From contig NZ_AMWJ02000002.1 of the NCBI RefSeq assembly GCF_000319305.2, positions 1-64,000 on the forward strand: a stretch of 64,000 nucleotides of DNA, read 5' to 3'. The notes under the pieces are model-generated. The model made no database searches, was not told the origin of the DNA, and saw only the letters and a list, made by a program, of their open reading frames with translations. This document shows, one piece after another, positions 20,837-29,956 of the stretch (positions are counted from its first letter, which is position 1; every line of letters begins with the position of its first letter). The translations under genes were made by a program, and so were the position numbers. This stretch comes from Pseudomonas bharatica CSV86 (GTDB lineage Bacteria > Pseudomonadota > Gammaproteobacteria > Pseudomonadales > Pseudomonadaceae).

Positions 20837-21115
20837 ATGCGAGAACTAACACCCGAAGAATTTGACGAAGTTGGCGGGGCTTATGCGATCCCTGGAGCAA
20901 TTGCAGGTGCCGCTTCCGGCGCCGCGGGTTATGTCGGTACGCTCCTGGGAGGGGGCACCTTCAATGCCGGGGAAGCACTCCTTTGGACCGCAGCAGGTGC
21001 TGGACTAGGTTTTATTTCGGGACCGATGGGTGTAGTCCAAGCGTTTTCGTATGGTGCGGGTTCATTCGCAACTGGTGTTGCAACGGGGAATTACCCTCGG
21101 GTGAGCGGCCAGTAG
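20837..21115 (+). CDS. Class II microcin precursor with double-glycine leader
   Basis: A 92-residue ribosomal peptide toxin precursor. The leader MRELTPEEFDEVGG matches the colicin V/class II microcin leader pattern, ending in Gly13-Gly14 for C39 cleavage. The predicted mature peptide of 78 residues begins AYAIPGAIAGAASG. It is Gly/Ala-rich, hydrophobic, free of Cys and nearly uncharged, as in membrane-active microcins. A strong AAGGAGA ribosome site lies 9 bases before the ATG. The C-terminus is NYPRVSGQ and lacks the Ser/Gly-rich tail that carries the siderophore in class IIb microcins. It follows the acyltransferase-like gene by 55 bases and is followed by a small membrane protein. The matching CvaA/CvaB/TolC exporter lies on the other arm. 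Confidence 0.88.
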   Translation: MRELTPEEFDEVGGAYAIPGAIAGAASGAAGYVGTLLGGGTFNAGEALLWTAAGAGLGFISGPMGVVQAFSYGAGSFATGVATGNYPRVSGQ

Positions 21116-21142
21116 CACCGCCCAGAATCAATTAAACCTACA

Positions 21143-21181
21143 CCTTGGTGTCTCTGCTTATTCATAGGCAATTCACCAAGG
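21143..21181 (+). other. Weak hairpin between microcin and putative immunity gene
   Basis: CCTTGGTG at 21143-21150 can pair with CACCAAGG at 21174-21181 across a 23-base loop. No U run follows, so it is not a standard terminator. It may affect relative expression of the two genes, but could be chance. Confidence 0.3.
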
Positions 21182-21211
21182 ATCACCGGACTACTCTCCA
21201 CGGAAACACTT

Positions 21212-21406
21212 ATGACAATTATTTTTGGTTTCGTAATCGCACTCGCAGCTATCTTCACTCTCCAACTGATCACACGGGCCATTAACAGGAAGTTCGGGCC
21301 AATCTTAAACTTCAAATACATCCACTTTGGTGCCTTCGTTATCCTCCTCCCCGTGGTCGTTGCATTGGCTCATAAACTCTCTGCTTTTTTTGGGTTTGAG
21401 CCGTAG
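21212..21406 (+). CDS. Small two-helix membrane protein, putative microcin immunity
   Basis: A 64-residue protein with two hydrophobic segments (residues 2-20 and about 37-58) separated by a short basic loop (TRAINRKFG). Microcin immunity proteins such as those for colicin V and E492 are small membrane proteins of about 50-100 residues with two or three helices, encoded beside the precursor, though their sequences are not conserved. Position directly after the precursor and length support this role; there is no sequence proof. It begins ATG 21212 with a weak GGA about 9 bases upstream. Confidence 0.6.
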   Translation: MTIIFGFVIALAAIFTLQLITRAINRKFGPILNFKYIHFGAFVILLPVVVALAHKLSAFFGFEP

Positions 21407-21478
21407 GCGGTATCCCTGAAAATCCACCAAACTTCATCATACATGGCATAACCACCTCATGCTTCCTACAGATCATAA

Positions 21479-21807
21479 TTAAGAGCCGAACGATATACCT
21501 TCAGTTCCTTTACTTTTCTGCCACCCCAGGGAGGATTGGCCAAAGTCTTGCGCCACCGCTCGCCCTTCCTTCAGGCCTGAGCATCTTGTTGAAGGTGCCT
21601 TGGTTTCGCCAGTCTCGAAACCGCTGATTAACCGTGGACCAAGGGCCGTATCGCTCAGGCATGTCACGCCACGTAGCGCCGGAGCAGAGCACCCAGAACA
21701 CACCGTTGAGCATCAGCTCGTGGACGTCCGGTACGGCGAGGTGTATTGAAGAGATCGGCGATCAACTCCCAGTCGGCGTCGGAGATTTCGTATCGCTGTT
21801 TAGGCAT
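21479..21807 (-). pseudogene. IS5-family transposase remnant
   Basis: N-terminal part of an IS5-type transposase on the minus strand: MPKQRYEISDADWELIADLF from ATG 21807. In another frame LNGVFWVLCSGATWRDMPERYGPW and NQRFRDWRNQGTFNKML follow. The typical start domain and the GATWRDMPERYG block are clear, but the frame is shifted at least twice and the DDE catalytic region is absent. It lies between the putative immunity gene and the integrase remnant, and probably marks a rearrangement that removed the rest of the integration module. Confidence 0.8.
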
Positions 21808-21923
21808 GGCAGAGTCCTGCGCTGAAAAGGCTAGAACTCTACGGAAACTCAGGCGGACTGGGTGTTGGCGGGTTTTCAAAGATTTTCATACAAAGCCTAG
21901 CAGATGAGGTTCTTCTCCCAAGC

Positions 21924-22319
21924 CTACCTCGAACCCACTGAGAGCTGAGGGTTATGCACACTCGGAAACATCCCACAGCCTATACATTCAAATGCGTACC
22001 ACTGATTGAAGACGGCAGCAAAAACATGATCAGCCATCTCCCTGGCAACGCGTTTTTGTTCCTTTCGCTGATCGCATGGGTTGATGCCATCCGCCACAAG
22101 CCCCCGCGCCTCTTCTCGCTTGATGCGAGCTTCTTTGAGGGAGATTTGGGGATAGCTACCCAGCGAAATGCGCTGCTGCTTGCCTAACCAGTAGTAGCGG
22201 AAGTGCCAGATCTTGCTGCCCCCTTTGCTGACGAATAGGGACAGTCCATCGCCATCAGTGAGGGAGTAGGGATTGCCGGTAGTCCGGGCTTGCCGAACTG
22301 CGGCTTCTGAAAGAGACAT
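21924..22319 (-). pseudogene. P4-type tyrosine integrase, truncated
   Basis: Only the N-terminal arm-binding region (DUF4102-like) of a P4-family integrase remains: MSLSEAAVRQARTTG, then LTDGDGLSLFVSKGGSKIW, LGSYPQISLKEARIKREEA and GINPCDQRK. The product diverges after about residue 110 and stops near residue 131, against about 400 for an intact enzyme, so the catalytic R-H-R-Y domain is missing. The start at 22319 was chosen by similarity to family N-termini. It lies 225 bases from the tRNA-Gly 3' end, the expected place for the enzyme that inserted the island. The island should not excise without help. Confidence 0.85.
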
Positions 22320-22476
22320 ATCAAGCTCCTGAGCTGGGCCAGGAACCAGATGCTTTGTCACGCGACCCAAGTGTCTCCAGTTGAAAACCGCTTCAGGGCA
22401 CCTCCGGATTTCGTGTACTCAATCGTGTACTTAAAAATCTTGGATGCTACCGGTTTTCGGTGGTTTTCCGTGGAAC

Positions 22477-22502
22477 GAAAAAAGGGCCCGAAGGCCCTAT
22501 TT
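22477..22502 (-). terminator. Rho-independent terminator downstream of tRNA-Gly (island copy)
   Basis: GGGCCC-GAA-GGCCCT hairpin with an A run on one side and TATTTT on the other, 43 bases beyond the tRNA 3' end. It resembles the hairpin at 9307-9332, suggesting the island brought its own replacement terminator with the attachment site. Confidence 0.75.
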
Positions 22503-22543
22503 TCAGCTGTTTCAGACCTCTATGGAGCTCTGAAACACAATAC

Positions 22544-22620
<77 letters not shown>

Positions 22621-22685
22621 GTCGTCTTGATGGTGGGCATTGTATAGACTTGAAATATATCGTCAAGCCCTTGATTCAAAAAACT

Positions 22686-23246
22686 TTATTTTTTCTCGGA
22701 GCCTTCGCGCAGGTGCGGCCAGGCGGCACGAAGGTAATGCAGCATGGACCACAGGGTCAGGCCCGCCGCGATCATCAGCAAGGCATAGCCGAGCACTACC
22801 CAGGCGGTGAAGGCCGGTGGGTTGGCCAGGAGGATGACCAGCGCCAGCATCTGCGCCGCAGTCTTCCATTTGCCCAGGTTGGAAACCGCGACATGCGCCC
22901 TCGCCCCCAGCTCCGCCATCCATTCACGCAACGCCGAGACCACGATCTCGCGGCCGATGATCACCGCCGCTGGCAGGGTCAGCCACAGGTTGGCGTGGAC
23001 CTGCACCAGCAGCACCAGCGCCACGGCGACCATCAGTTTGTCCGCCACCGGGTCGAGGAAGGCGCCGAACGGCGTGCTCTGCTGCAGGCGCCGGGCCAGG
23101 TAGCCATCGAGCCAGTCGGTGGCGGCGGCGATGGCGAACACGCTGCTGGCTGCTACGTAGCTCCAGTGATACGGGAGATAGAACAGCAGAATGAAGATCG
23201 GGATGAGCAGGACACGAAGAACTGTAAGCAGATTCGGGATATTCAT
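22686..23246 (-). CDS. pgsA: CDP-diacylglycerol-glycerol-3-phosphate 3-phosphatidyltransferase
   Basis: Integral membrane enzyme making phosphatidylglycerophosphate, the first committed step to phosphatidylglycerol and cardiolipin. The 186-residue product starts [16 protein letters not shown] and contains the CDP-alcohol phosphotransferase motif D-G-x2-A-R-x8-G-x3-D-x3-D, seen as [27 protein letters not shown]. Four or more hydrophobic helices follow. The start at 23246 was chosen over an ATG six codons upstream because it matches family N-termini. It follows uvrC by 33 bases in the conserved gacA-uvrC-pgsA order. Confidence 0.96.
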   Translation of the reverse strand: MNIPNLLTVLRVLLIPIFILLFYLPYHWSYVAASSVFAIAAATDWLDGYLARRLQQSTPFGAFLDPVADKLMVAVALVLLVQVHANLWLTLPAAVIIGREIVVSALREWMAELGARAHVAVSNLGKWKTAAQMLALVILLANPPAFTAWVVLGYALLMIAAGLTLWSMLHYLRAAWPHLREGSEKK

Positions 23247-23279
23247 CAGGACAACTGGCCACAAGGTGAGCGGAGGATT

Positions 23280-25103
23280 CTACTCGCTATGCAGGCTGTC
23301 ATAAATCGACTCGGCGAGCTTTTTGCTGATTCCCGGCGCCTTGGCGATTTCTTCCGCACTGGCACGGGACAATTCCTGCAGGCCGCCGAAATGTTTCAGC
23401 AGGTCGCGGCGGCGCTTCGGCCCGACCCCGGCGACATCTTCCAGGCTCGACGTGCGCCGCGCCTTGCCACGCCGGGCGCGGTGGCCGGTGATGGCGAAAC
23501 GGTGGGCCTCGTCGCGGATCTGCTGGATCAGGTGCAATGCCGGGGAGTCGCCGCGCAAGGTGAATTCATGCTGCACATCGTTGAGGTAAAGCGTTTCGAA
23601 ACCGGCCTTGCGCGTTACGCCCTTGGCCACGCCGAGCAGGGTCAGGTCGGGCACCAGCAGCGCCTGCATCACTTCCCGGGCCATGTTCAGCTGGCCCTTG
23701 CCGCCATCCACCAGCAGCACGTCCGGCAATTTGCCCTCGCCGTCCTTGATCCGCCCATAGCGCCGGGTCAGGGCCTGCTGCATGGCGGCATAGTCGTCGC
23801 CGGCGGTGACGCCTTCGATATTGAAACGGCGGTAATCCGACTTCAGCGGGCCTTCCGGGCCGAACACCACGCACGAGGCCACCGTGGCTTCGCCGCTGGA
23901 GTGGCTGATGTCGTAGCACTCCAGGCGCTGCGGCACCTCGGGCAGACCGAGCACCTCGGCCAGGGCCTCGAAACGCGCCGCCATATGCTGGCGGTTGGCA
24001 AGACGGGCCATCAATGCCTGCTCGGCGTTGGTCACCGCCAGTTGCTGCCAGCGGGCGCGGGTGCCACGCACCCGGTGGCTGATGCTCAACTCACGGCCGC
24101 GCAGGGTTTCCACGGCGTCGCGCAGGGCATCGAAGTCTTCGTGCACCACGTTGACGATCAGTTCCGCAGGCAGCTCGCGCTCGGAGTTGCCCAGGTAGTA
24201 CTGGGACAGGAAGGCCGACATGACCTCGGCCACCTCCTCCTCGATGCCCACCTGGGGAAAGAAGTTCTTGCTGCCCAGCACCCGCCCGCCGCGCACGCTG
24301 ATCAGGTGCACGCAGGCGCCGCCCGGGTTGACGAACGCCGCGACCACATCGACGTCGCCGCTGCCGCCCTCCATGCTTTGCTGGTCCTGGACCCGGCGCA
24401 GCAGGGCGATCTGGTCGCGCAGCTCGGCGGCCTTTTCGAATTCCAGGGACATGGCCGCCTTCTCCATGTCGGCGTTGAGCTCGTTGGTCAGTTGATGGCT
24501 GCGGCCTTCGAGGAACATCACCGAGTGGCGTACATCGTCGGCGTACTCCTGGCTGTCTACCAGGCCGACGCACGGCCCCTTGCAGCGCTTGATCTGGTAT
24601 TGCAGGCACGGCCGGGTGCGGTTGGCGTAGTAGCTGTCCTCGCACTGGCGAACGTGGAAGGTCTTCTGCAACAGGCTCAGGCTTTCGCGGATCGCGCCGG
24701 CACTGGGATAGGGCCCGAAGTACCTGCCCTTCTGCTTCTTGGCCCCACGGTGGATGCCCAGCCGCGGGAACTCGCCGTCGGACAGGAAAACGTAGGGGTA
24801 GGATTTATCATCGCGCAGCAGGATGTTGTAGGGCGGGCGCCATTCCTTGATCAGCGTCTGCTCGAGCAGCAGCGCCTCGGTCTCGCTGGAGACGATGGTG
24901 GTCTCGACACTGGCGATATGCCCGACCAGCGCAGCGGTCTTGGGTGCCAGGCCGGTTTTGCGGAAATAGCTGGCCAGGCGTTTCTTGAGATTCTTGGCCT
25001 TGCCTACATAAAGCAGGCGACCGCCAGCGTCGAACATCCGGTAGACACCCGGACGGCCGCTGCAGGTCGCCAGAAAAGCACTTGGATCAAACGCGGGGGT
25101 CAT
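23280..25103 (-). CDS. uvrC: Excinuclease ABC subunit C
   Basis: Nucleotide-excision-repair endonuclease that cuts on both sides of a lesion after UvrAB loading. The 607-residue product has the N-terminal GIY-YIG domain ([25 protein letters not shown]), a UvrB-interacting UVR segment (about residues 200-235), the UvrC homology nuclease region ([36 protein letters not shown]) and a C-terminal double helix-hairpin-helix ([32 protein letters not shown]). Length is normal. Its start is two bases after the gacA stop, so the two are almost certainly co-transcribed. Confidence 0.97.
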   Translation of the reverse strand: MTPAFDPSAFLATCSGRPGVYRMFDAGGRLLYVGKAKNLKKRLASYFRKTGLAPKTAALVGHIASVETTIVSSETEALLLEQTLIKEWRPPYNILLRDDKSYPYVFLSDGEFPRLGIHRGAKKQKGRYFGPYPSAGAIRESLSLLQKTFHVRQCEDSYYANRTRPCLQYQIKRCKGPCVGLVDSQEYADDVRHSVMFLEGRSHQLTNELNADMEKAAMSLEFEKAAELRDQIALLRRVQDQQSMEGGSGDVDVVAAFVNPGGACVHLISVRGGRVLGSKNFFPQVGIEEEVAEVMSAFLSQYYLGNSERELPAELIVNVVHEDFDALRDAVETLRGRELSISHRVRGTRARWQQLAVTNAEQALMARLANRQHMAARFEALAEVLGLPEVPQRLECYDISHSSGEATVASCVVFGPEGPLKSDYRRFNIEGVTAGDDYAAMQQALTRRYGRIKDGEGKLPDVLLVDGGKGQLNMAREVMQALLVPDLTLLGVAKGVTRKAGFETLYLNDVQHEFTLRGDSPALHLIQQIRDEAHRFAITGHRARRGKARRTSSLEDVAGVGPKRRRDLLKHFGGLQELSRASAEEIAKAPGISKKLAESIYDSLHSE

Positions 25104-25105
25104 GT

Positions 25106-25747
25106 TCAGAGGTTGGCATCAACCATACCGTGGCGGACCGCCAGCAACGTGAGCTCCACATCGCTGGTGACCGAGAGTTTTTCGAAGATGCGGTAACGGT
25201 ACGTGTTCACCGTTTTCGGCGACAAGCACAGCTTGTCGGAAATGATCTGCACCTTCTGGCAACCGACGATCATCAGGGCGATCTGGATTTCCCGCTCCGA
25301 CAGGCTGTCGAACGGCGATGCGTTCTTCGGCTCGAAGGATTTGAGTGCCAGTTGCTGGGCAATCTGCGGGCTGATGTAACGCTGCCCGGCAAACACCAGG
25401 CGAATGGCCTGGACCATTTCCTCCAGCCCCGCGCCCTTGGTCAGGTAACCGGCGGCGCCGGCCTGGAGCAGGCGGGTGGGGAACGGATCGTCTTCACAGA
25501 CGGTGACCGCTACCACCTTGATGTCGGGGTGACTGCGCAACAGCTTGCGGGTGGCTTCGAGGCCACCGATTCCGGGCATTTTCACGTCCATCAGGACCAC
25601 GTCCGGCTTCAGTTCGCGGGTCTTCTTCAGCGCTTCTTCGCCGGAGTCGGCCTCGCCCACCACCTGCAGACCGTCGATGTCGGCCAGCATGCGGGTTATA
25701 CCGGTACGTACCAGATCGTGATCATCGACCACCAGAACCCTAATCAA
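25106..25747 (-). CDS. gacA: GacA response regulator (UvrY family)
   Basis: Response regulator of the GacS/GacA system, which activates small RNAs that titrate RsmA/RsmE and so controls secondary metabolism, exoproducts and often antimicrobial production. The 213-residue product has a receiver domain ([12 protein letters not shown], phosphoacceptor Asp in [10 protein letters not shown], Lys in YLTKGAG) and a LuxR-type helix-turn-helix ([26 protein letters not shown]). The start is TTG at 25747, as is usual for Pseudomonas gacA; an in-frame ATG at 25795 would add an atypical N-terminus. It could influence the neighbouring microcin island, but no direct evidence is visible. Confidence 0.97.
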   Translation of the reverse strand: MIRVLVVDDHDLVRTGITRMLADIDGLQVVGEADSGEEALKKTRELKPDVVLMDVKMPGIGGLEATRKLLRSHPDIKVVAVTVCEDDPFPTRLLQAGAAGYLTKGAGLEEMVQAIRLVFAGQRYISPQIAQQLALKSFEPKNASPFDSLSEREIQIALMIVGCQKVQIISDKLCLSPKTVNTYRYRIFEKLSVTSDVELTLLAVRHGMVDANL

Positions 25748-25881
25748 GCAGACACCTCGCCTTACGGTCTGAATTGGATCCGGCCACCTTATCAAAAAAT
25801 CGCAGGGGGGACCTAACAGATTGCGTCACGAATATGACGTCAGATTTCATTTTTTCGACGCTCCGGTTTCGCTCTGTCGTA

Positions 25882-26235
25882 TCAAGCCGATGCCACTTTG
25901 CCTACAGGCGACACGGCATTGCCCGCCAAGCTCTCCAGGAGATGTCTTACAGCCTGCTGATCCGCCGGTTGCAAGCGCCGGTAGCAGTCGAGCAGATGGT
26001 TTTCGCCGGGGCGAAGATCGTCGAGGGTTGCCGGCGTGGGCACGCCGCTGAGCACATAGAGGGCGTCCACCCCGCGTGCCGCGACCGCTGCGAGATAGTC
26101 CGCACGCGGGGTGCGCTCGCCACTTTCATATTTGCCCTGGGCGTTGGGCTCGACCCCGCCGATGTCGCCAAATGCCCGCTGGGTGAGGCCGAGGCGTTCA
26201 CGTTCTTCCCTGAGACGTAGTCCAATACCCTTCAT
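25882..26235 (-). CDS. XRE-family transcriptional regulator
   Basis: A 117-residue protein with an N-terminal Cro/CI-type helix-turn-helix (LREERERLGLTQRAFGDIGGVEPNAQGKYESGERTP) and a C-terminal helical segment of unknown function. This short form, with YLAAVAARGVDALYVLSG after the DNA-binding domain, is common in pseudomonads and phages. The start MKGIGLRL at 26235 fits; a longer upstream ATG is possible. It is a single gene between gacA and a GNAT gene, with no partner to suggest its target. Confidence 0.85.
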   Translation of the reverse strand: MKGIGLRLREERERLGLTQRAFGDIGGVEPNAQGKYESGERTPRADYLAAVAARGVDALYVLSGVPTPATLDDLRPGENHLLDCYRRLQPADQQAVRHLLESLAGNAVSPVGKVASA

Positions 26236-26369
26236 ACGAATACATAATCCTTTGCAAAACACCCGATAGCGGGTAGGAAACCCGGTACATCCACTGCACC
26301 GTCAACAAGCGTGAACTATGCCTGCGCGGCGAAGTTCTGCACAAGCCATCCTACGCCTTTCGAAGGGTG

Positions 26370-26801
26370 TCAGCGGACGCTGCGCTGCATGCGGATGAAG
26401 CATTCCTCGGTGCCTTCTTCGCGAAATCCTTCACGCAGATAAAGCTGACGGGCCGGATTGGTTTTGAATACGGTCAAACGCAGCCACGACAACCGCCGCT
26501 GCGCCGCCCAGGCGTTCAATTCGCGCAATACCCAGGTGCCTGTGCCTCGACCGTGGCACTCCCGGGCTATATGCAGTTCGCGGATATACAACGCACGCAT
26601 GTCCTGGCTGAGGCTGCAAAAGCCCAGGCGCCGTTCGTCGTCCATGACCAGCCACTGCTCGCGCCAGCCCCAGGCCTGGTCGAAGGCCTCGTCCTGCCAC
26701 AGCAGGTCGAATTCGCAGTAGTAGCGCAGCATGCCGCGCCGGGTCAGGTCGCGGGCAAAGGGCAGGTCGAGCTCGCCGGCCCGGCGCAGTTGCAGGGTCA
26801 T
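26370..26801 (-). CDS. GNAT-family N-acetyltransferase
   Basis: Acetyl-CoA-dependent transferase of 143 residues. The acetyl-CoA-binding motif A is seen in LHIARECHGRGTGTWVLRELNAWA (the Q/R-x2-G-x-G/A pattern as R-E-C-H-G-R-G-T-G), and the C-terminal NPARQLYLREGFREEG is typical of motif B. The start MTLQLRRAGE at 26801 matches usual GNAT N-termini. The substrate cannot be told from sequence or context. Confidence 0.85.
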   Translation of the reverse strand: MTLQLRRAGELDLPFARDLTRRGMLRYYCEFDLLWQDEAFDQAWGWREQWLVMDDERRLGFCSLSQDMRALYIRELHIARECHGRGTGTWVLRELNAWAAQRRLSWLRLTVFKTNPARQLYLREGFREEGTEECFIRMQRSVR

Positions 26802-26965
26802 GGCGCGCGCTGCCCGATCGATGCTGCAAGGACCTGTCGCCAGTGGATCATGAGCCACCCTCCATCACTGAAATCAATGGAGCTTACACCCGCTTTCATT
26901 GACTGGCGTCAGCTCGATCAGTGCCTATGCTAGTACGCTGCCCTGGTACAGGCAGGAGCCTGAAA

Positions 26966-28597
26966 ATGTCGCCCCCGGACCCGTTCATGACTACCCAGAC
27001 CAGCGCCGCCGCTCCCTCGGCCGTGCTCGCTACACCCTCCTCCGGCTCCCGCGCGAGCCGAACCCCCGCCGTGGTTTTCTGCAGCCTGCTGATCGGCGCC
27101 CTGCTCTACACCGCCTGGAGCCTGCTACGCGATATCGACGCCAGCGGCACGGTGATCACCACCTGGACCCCTTTCCTGCTGCTCGGCCTGGCGCTGCTGA
27201 TCGCCCTGGGCTTCGAATTCGTCAACGGTTTCCACGACACCGCCAATGCGGTGGCCACGGTGATCTACACCAACTCCCTGCCGGCGCGCTTCGCCGTGGT
27301 CTGGTCGGGGTTGTGGAATTTTCTTGGCGTGCTGTTTTCCAGCGGCGCGGTGGCCTTCGGCATCATCGCCCTGCTGCCGGTGGAACTGATTCTCCAGGTT
27401 GGCTCCTCGGCCGGCTTCGCCATGGTCTTCGCCCTGTTGCTGGCGGCGATCATCTGGAACCTCGGCACCTGGTGGCTGGGCCTGCCGGCGTCCTCCTCGC
27501 ACACCCTGATCGGCTCGATCATCGGCGTCGGCGTGGCCAATGCGCTGATGCACGGGCGCGACGGCACCTCCGGTGTCGACTGGGCCCAGGCCGGCAAGGT
27601 CGGCTATGCCCTGCTGTTTTCGCCGATCCTCGGTTTCGCCTGCGCCGCCGTGCTGTTGCTGGGCCTGCGCAAGCTGGTGAAGAACCGCGCCCTATACGAA
27701 GCGCCAAAGGGCGACCAGCCGCCGCCGCTGTGGATCCGCAGCCTGCTGATCGTCACCTGCACAGGCGTGTCCTTCGCCCACGGTTCCAACGACGGACAGA
27801 AAGGCATGGGCCTGATCATGCTGATCCTGGTCGGCACCCTGCCCATGGCCTACGCGCTGAACCGGACCATGCCGGAGGAACAATCGCAGCAGTTCGTCGT
27901 GGTCGCCGAGGACACGCGCCAGGCACTCTCGGGCTACATCACCGAGCCCTTGCTGAGCGCGAAACCACGCGAGGTCCTGACCCAGTTCATCCGCACTCCG
28001 CAAGCCAGCCCCCTGCTGGTTCCGGCGCTCGCCGCGCTGGCCGGGGACATTGGTCACCAGGTGGACAGCTATGGTATTGCCGGCATTCCCGCCGAGGCGG
28101 TGAGCAACGTACGTAACGACATGTACCTGACCAGCGAGGCGATCCGCCTGATGGACAAGCACGGGCTGCTGGACGTGGATGCCGCCACGCGCCAGACCGT
28201 GCAGCAGTTCAAGGTGGCGATCGACGATGCCACGCGCTTCATTCCGCTCTGGGTCAAGGTTGCCGTGGCCCTGGCCCTAGGCCTGGGCACCATGGTCGGC
28301 TGGAAGCGCATCGTAGTGACCGTCGGCGAGAAGATCGGCAAGACCCACCTGACCTACGCCCAAGGCGCTTCGGCGGAGCTGGTGGCCATGTGCACCATAG
28401 GTGCCGCGGACCATTTCGGCCTGCCGGTATCCACCACCCACGTGCTGTCTTCAGGTGTGGCCGGGACCATGGTCGCCAACGGCTCCGGGGTGCAGGGCAG
28501 GACCATCCGCAACCTGGCGATGGCCTGGATCCTGACCCTGCCGATGTCGATCCTGCTGTCCGGCACCTTGTACTGGCTGCTGACCCGCTTTATCTGA
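26966..28597 (+). CDS. Pit-family inorganic phosphate transporter
   Basis: Inner-membrane low-affinity phosphate (metal-phosphate:H+) symporter of about 543 residues. It carries the two inverted PiT signature repeats: GFEFVNGFHDTANAVATVIYTNSLPA in the N-half and CTGVSFAHGSNDGQKGMGLIML plus ADHFGLPVSTTHVLSSGVAGTM in the C-half, with about ten membrane helices. A hydrophilic loop in the middle (about residues 290-400) is typical of the PitA type. The start at 26966 has CAGGAG upstream; ATG 26987 is an alternative. It stands alone and ends one base before the convergent sigma-54 activator gene. Confidence 0.9.
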   Translation: MSPPDPFMTTQTSAAAPSAVLATPSSGSRASRTPAVVFCSLLIGALLYTAWSLLRDIDASGTVITTWTPFLLLGLALLIALGFEFVNGFHDTANAVATVIYTNSLPARFAVVWSGLWNFLGVLFSSGAVAFGIIALLPVELILQVGSSAGFAMVFALLLAAIIWNLGTWWLGLPASSSHTLIGSIIGVGVANALMHGRDGTSGVDWAQAGKVGYALLFSPILGFACAAVLLLGLRKLVKNRALYEAPKGDQPPPLWIRSLLIVTCTGVSFAHGSNDGQKGMGLIMLILVGTLPMAYALNRTMPEEQSQQFVVVAEDTRQALSGYITEPLLSAKPREVLTQFIRTPQASPLLVPALAALAGDIGHQVDSYGIAGIPAEAVSNVRNDMYLTSEAIRLMDKHGLLDVDAATRQTVQQFKVAIDDATRFIPLWVKVAVALALGLGTMVGWKRIVVTVGEKIGKTHLTYAQGASAELVAMCTIGAADHFGLPVSTTHVLSSGVAGTMVANGSGVQGRTIRNLAMAWILTLPMSILLSGTLYWLLTRFI

Positions 28598-29662
28598 TCA
28601 GGCGCTGTTGCTGCGCAGTTCACCGATCTTCTCCAGCCGCGCGCGGACGATATTGCGGCTGATATTCAGCAAGCGCCCGGTCTGCAACTGGTTGCCGTGG
28701 CAGAAACGGTAGGCGGTGCGGAACACGGTCTCCTCGATATGCTCGTAGAGGTCGGGGATGTTCTGTTCGAACAGCGCCGTCAGCGCCGCTTCCAGATCCG
28801 GCGGCGCGGCTGGCAGGCGTTGCGGCAGTGCATGCTCCTCGTGCCTCACGCCGGTCGGACGCATGTCCACCAAGTGCAGGTCCCCCGGCTGCACCCGTTG
28901 CTGGCGGCACACCAGCAAGGCGTGGTGGATGGCATTTTCCAGCTCGCGGATGTTCCCCGGCCAGCTGTGGGACAGCAGCTTGCGTTCGCTTTCCGGGCTC
29001 AGGCTGGCGCGGTTGTAGCCCAGGCGCTGGCAGTGTTCCTCAAGGAAGAACTCGGCCAGGGGCAGGATATCCCCCGGCCGCTCGCGCAGTGGCGGCAGGC
29101 GGATGGTCGCCACGTGCAGACGGTAGAACAGGTCCTCGCGGAAATTCCCCGCCACCACCGCGTCGGCCAGGTTGACGTTGGTGGCGGCAACCAGGCGCAC
29201 GTTGATCGGGATCGGCGTGCGCGAGCCCAGGCGCACCACCTCGCGCTCCTGCAACACCCGCAGCAACTTGACCTGCATGTTCAACGGCAGGTCGCCGATC
29301 TCGTCGAGGAACAACGTGCCGCCGTTGGCCGCTTCGAACCAGCCGGCCTTGGCATTGGTCGCCCCGGTGAAGGCGCCCTTCTCGTGGCCGAACAGCTCGC
29401 TTTCCACCAGGGTTTCGGCGAAGGCGCCACAGTTCACCGCTACGAACGGTTCGCGGCCACGGCGGCTGAGTTGATGGATATGTCGCGCCACCAGCTCCTT
29501 GCCGGTCCCGGTCTCGCCGATGATCAGCGTATTGGCTTCGCTGGGCGCCAGGCGCTCGATGCGGCTGAGCAGTTCCTGGGAGCGCGGGTCCTTGAACACC
29601 AGGACGGTAGCGCGAACGGATTTGGTCAGCTCGCGGGCATTGGGATGGGTAATCAGCGACAT
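28598..29662 (-). CDS. Sigma-54-dependent activator, SfnR-like
   Basis: Enhancer-binding protein of about 354 residues that remodels RNA polymerase-sigma-54. It lacks a receiver or sensory domain: after a short N-terminus ([23 protein letters not shown]) the AAA+ domain begins, with Walker A GETGTGKE, the sigma-54 contact loop GAFTGA, Walker [14 protein letters not shown] and the R-finger region, followed by a Fis-type helix-turn-helix ([19 protein letters not shown]). This layout matches SfnR, which activates alternative sulfur-source genes. The start at 29662 has AGGA about 9 bases upstream. It is divergent from a lipase and a flavin monooxygenase preceded by a -24/-12 promoter, its likely target. 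Confidence 0.85.
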   Translation of the reverse strand: MSLITHPNARELTKSVRATVLVFKDPRSQELLSRIERLAPSEANTLIIGETGTGKELVARHIHQLSRRGREPFVAVNCGAFAETLVESELFGHEKGAFTGATNAKAGWFEAANGGTLFLDEIGDLPLNMQVKLLRVLQEREVVRLGSRTPIPINVRLVAATNVNLADAVVAGNFREDLFYRLHVATIRLPPLRERPGDILPLAEFFLEEHCQRLGYNRASLSPESERKLLSHSWPGNIRELENAIHHALLVCRQQRVQPGDLHLVDMRPTGVRHEEHALPQRLPAAPPDLEAALTALFEQNIPDLYEHIEETVFRTAYRFCHGNQLQTGRLLNISRNIVRARLEKIGELRSNSA

Positions 29663-29770
29663 AGAAGGCATTCCTGGCATGGGTGGCGCGCCTTCATAGT
29701 GCACGAAACAAATTAGAACAAATAATTATTAATTTGCATTTGGATATTCCCAAAAGAACCACGTGGATGG

Positions 29771-29790
29771 ATTGCTGCTCCAGCAGCAAT
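29771..29790. promoter_or_regulatory. Palindrome, candidate activator-binding site
   Basis: ATTGCTGCT-CC-AGCAGCAAT, a perfect dyad with 9-bp arms, centred about 118 bases upstream of the -24 element at 29898. Distance and symmetry suit an upstream activating site for the adjacent sigma-54 activator. Confidence 0.55.
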
Positions 29791-29897
29791 CAGCCAGCAC
29801 CGAGGTGCTCCCTGGACAGCACAGTGCCCGCTAACCGCGCCCAGTGGCTCGGCTGGAAGCCAAGCCAGGCAGGGCCTGCAGGGCTTTCCCGGATAAC

Positions 29898-29913
29898 TGG
29901 CATGGCTTTCGCT
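29898..29913 (+). promoter_or_regulatory. Candidate sigma-54 (-24/-12) promoter
   Basis: TGGCATGGCTTTCGCT: GG and GC elements separated by exactly 10 bases, close to the TGGCAC-N5-TTGC consensus (TCGC in place of TTGC). It lies about 44 bases before the lipase start and faces it. Confidence 0.55.
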
Positions 29914-29956
29914 CAAGGGTGAGGGTATCGACCGTCGTCTCGCTCAAGGACCCTTC

